DNA from: a virus
DNA: 37,220 bases
Strand: one strand, 5' to 3'
Virus record (IMG/VR): IMGVR_UViG_3300025697_000072
Span: 1 to 37,220 of that record
Below the pieces are notes generated by a model. That model was given only the letters and a program-made list of their open reading frames with translations, was not told the DNA's origin and did not search any database. Positions 36,749 to 37,220 of the stretch are shown piece after piece. Position 1 is the first letter of the stretch. Every line of letters starts with the position of its first letter. Position numbers and translations under genes: made by a program.

Positions 36749-37220
36749 ACATTAAAGATAGATTTAAAACGGCAGTAGGTATAATGAATGGCACGATTGA
36801 CCCAGTAAGCGCAATTAAGGAGGTTAACCCAGTAGTAGCAAGCTCGATAGGTGTAGGTGATAACAGCAGGGGTAGATTACAATCAGGCGATTATCAGGCT
36901 ATGATTGAGAATTATAGAAGCTGGCAATATGCAGCAGCAGGAGTAATAGCAAGAAGTGTAGCAAGAGTACCATTGAGATTATATAAGAAGAAAGCAGTAA
37001 AAGGATCGCCGAAGTTAAGCAAGCAAATCAAAGAGCTAGTTAAAGACAAAACATATGAGGGCAATCTAGTTAAATTATGGGTATCAAAGGGGTATGAGGT
37101 AGAAGAGATAAACGAACATCCATATTTGGAACTAATTAAGGCGGTTAATCCTATGATGAATGGCTTTGAATTGTGGGAGTTGACAAGTCTATATCTTGAT
37201 ATTATAGGTAATTGCTATTG
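36745..37220 (+). CDS. Portal protein, HK97-type (3' partial)
   Basis: The 158 visible residues include 'IENYRSWQYAAAGVIARSVA' followed by 'RVPLRLYKK', and 'EEINEHPYLELIKAVNPMMN' with 'GFELWELTSLYLDIIGNCY'. The S-W-x-Y-A-A-x-x-x-I-A-x-x-V-A-x-V-P-L-x-[LI]-Y and N-P-x-M-x-[GS]-F-E-L-W patterns are standard for HK97-type portals. The gene runs off the window. The portal ring is the DNA channel and the base of head assembly. Confidence 0.92.
   Translation, partial: MNIKDRFKTAVGIMNGTIDPVSAIKEVNPVVASSIGVGDNSRGRLQSGDYQAMIENYRSWQYAAAGVIARSVARVPLRLYKKKAVKGSPKLSKQIKELVKDKTYEGNLVKLWVSKGYEVEEINEHPYLELIKAVNPMMNGFELWELTSLYLDIIGNCY

Noticed and set aside
1-37220. CRISPR array
   Set aside because: The repeats found are iterons, duplicated gene borders or coding repeats; none shows regular repeat-spacer spacing.
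1-37220. Integrase/attachment site at the tRNAs
   Set aside because: No recombinase gene is visible and the tRNAs are complete, with no duplicated 3' end nearby.

Overview
The window is a nearly complete map of an AT-rich, tightly packed dsDNA tailed-phage genome. A tape measure protein, a tail tube protein, HK97-type neck genes and no visible sheath gene point to siphovirus morphology. The host is a bacterium: there are strong AGGAGG-type ribosome binding sites, sigma70-like promoters, Sec signal peptides and one lipobox. I cannot name the host. The left edge begins inside a head-tail connector gene and the right edge stops inside the portal gene. The missing protease and capsid genes would sit between those two edges, so the window probably comes from a circular or circularly permuted genome cut within the head genes. 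I see no integrase, repressor, DNA polymerase, primase or replicative helicase.

Layout: (1) 1-6345 holds neck genes and the tail tube. They are interrupted by three genes for sugar and methyl transfer: a methyltransferase-CgeB-like glycosyltransferase fusion, a GT4-like glycosyltransferase and an FkbM methyltransferase. (2) 6007-9691 holds the tail assembly chaperones with a -1 frameshift, the tape measure and small tail proteins. (3) 9701-14411 holds fibre-like genes followed by a run of four products with export signals: a fibre with a signal peptide, a LamG lectin, a calcineurin-like phosphoesterase and a lipoprotein. (4) 14422-16021 holds an XhlA/holin-like protein, an inserted homing endonuclease with its own promoter, and a YiiX-like cysteine peptidase. 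(5) 16214-19092 holds a putative tail hub and a neighbouring tail protein.

(6) 19206-20976, on the minus strand, is a replication operon. It encodes a zinc-finger protein, an initiator-like protein whose gene contains an iteron array and a likely origin, a G39P-like helicase loader, and a protein ending like SSB. It is preceded by a consensus promoter and a structured leader. (7) 21100-21520 is the control region, with tRNA-Gly(UCC), tRNA-Thr(UGU), three promoters and repeated motifs. (8) 21552-32881, on the plus strand, is the early operon. It carries many small proteins, a C5 methyltransferase, a DnaQ-like exonuclease, an Erf/Rad52-like protein, an HNH protein, a DNA methyltransferase and a MmcB-like nuclease in look-alike cassettes, and a RusA resolvase. 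(9) 32956-37220 is a promoter followed by an adenine methyltransferase, a ParB-like protein, small and large terminase, small zinc-ribbon genes and the portal.

How it works together: the phage appears to load the host helicase at an origin inside its own initiator gene. It would process recombination intermediates with exonuclease, annealing and RusA functions, mark its DNA with up to three methyltransferases, and package with a PBSX-type terminase. The two parts least explained by standard phage biology are the sugar/methyl genes in the neck cluster and the run of exported proteins in the tail-fibre region.
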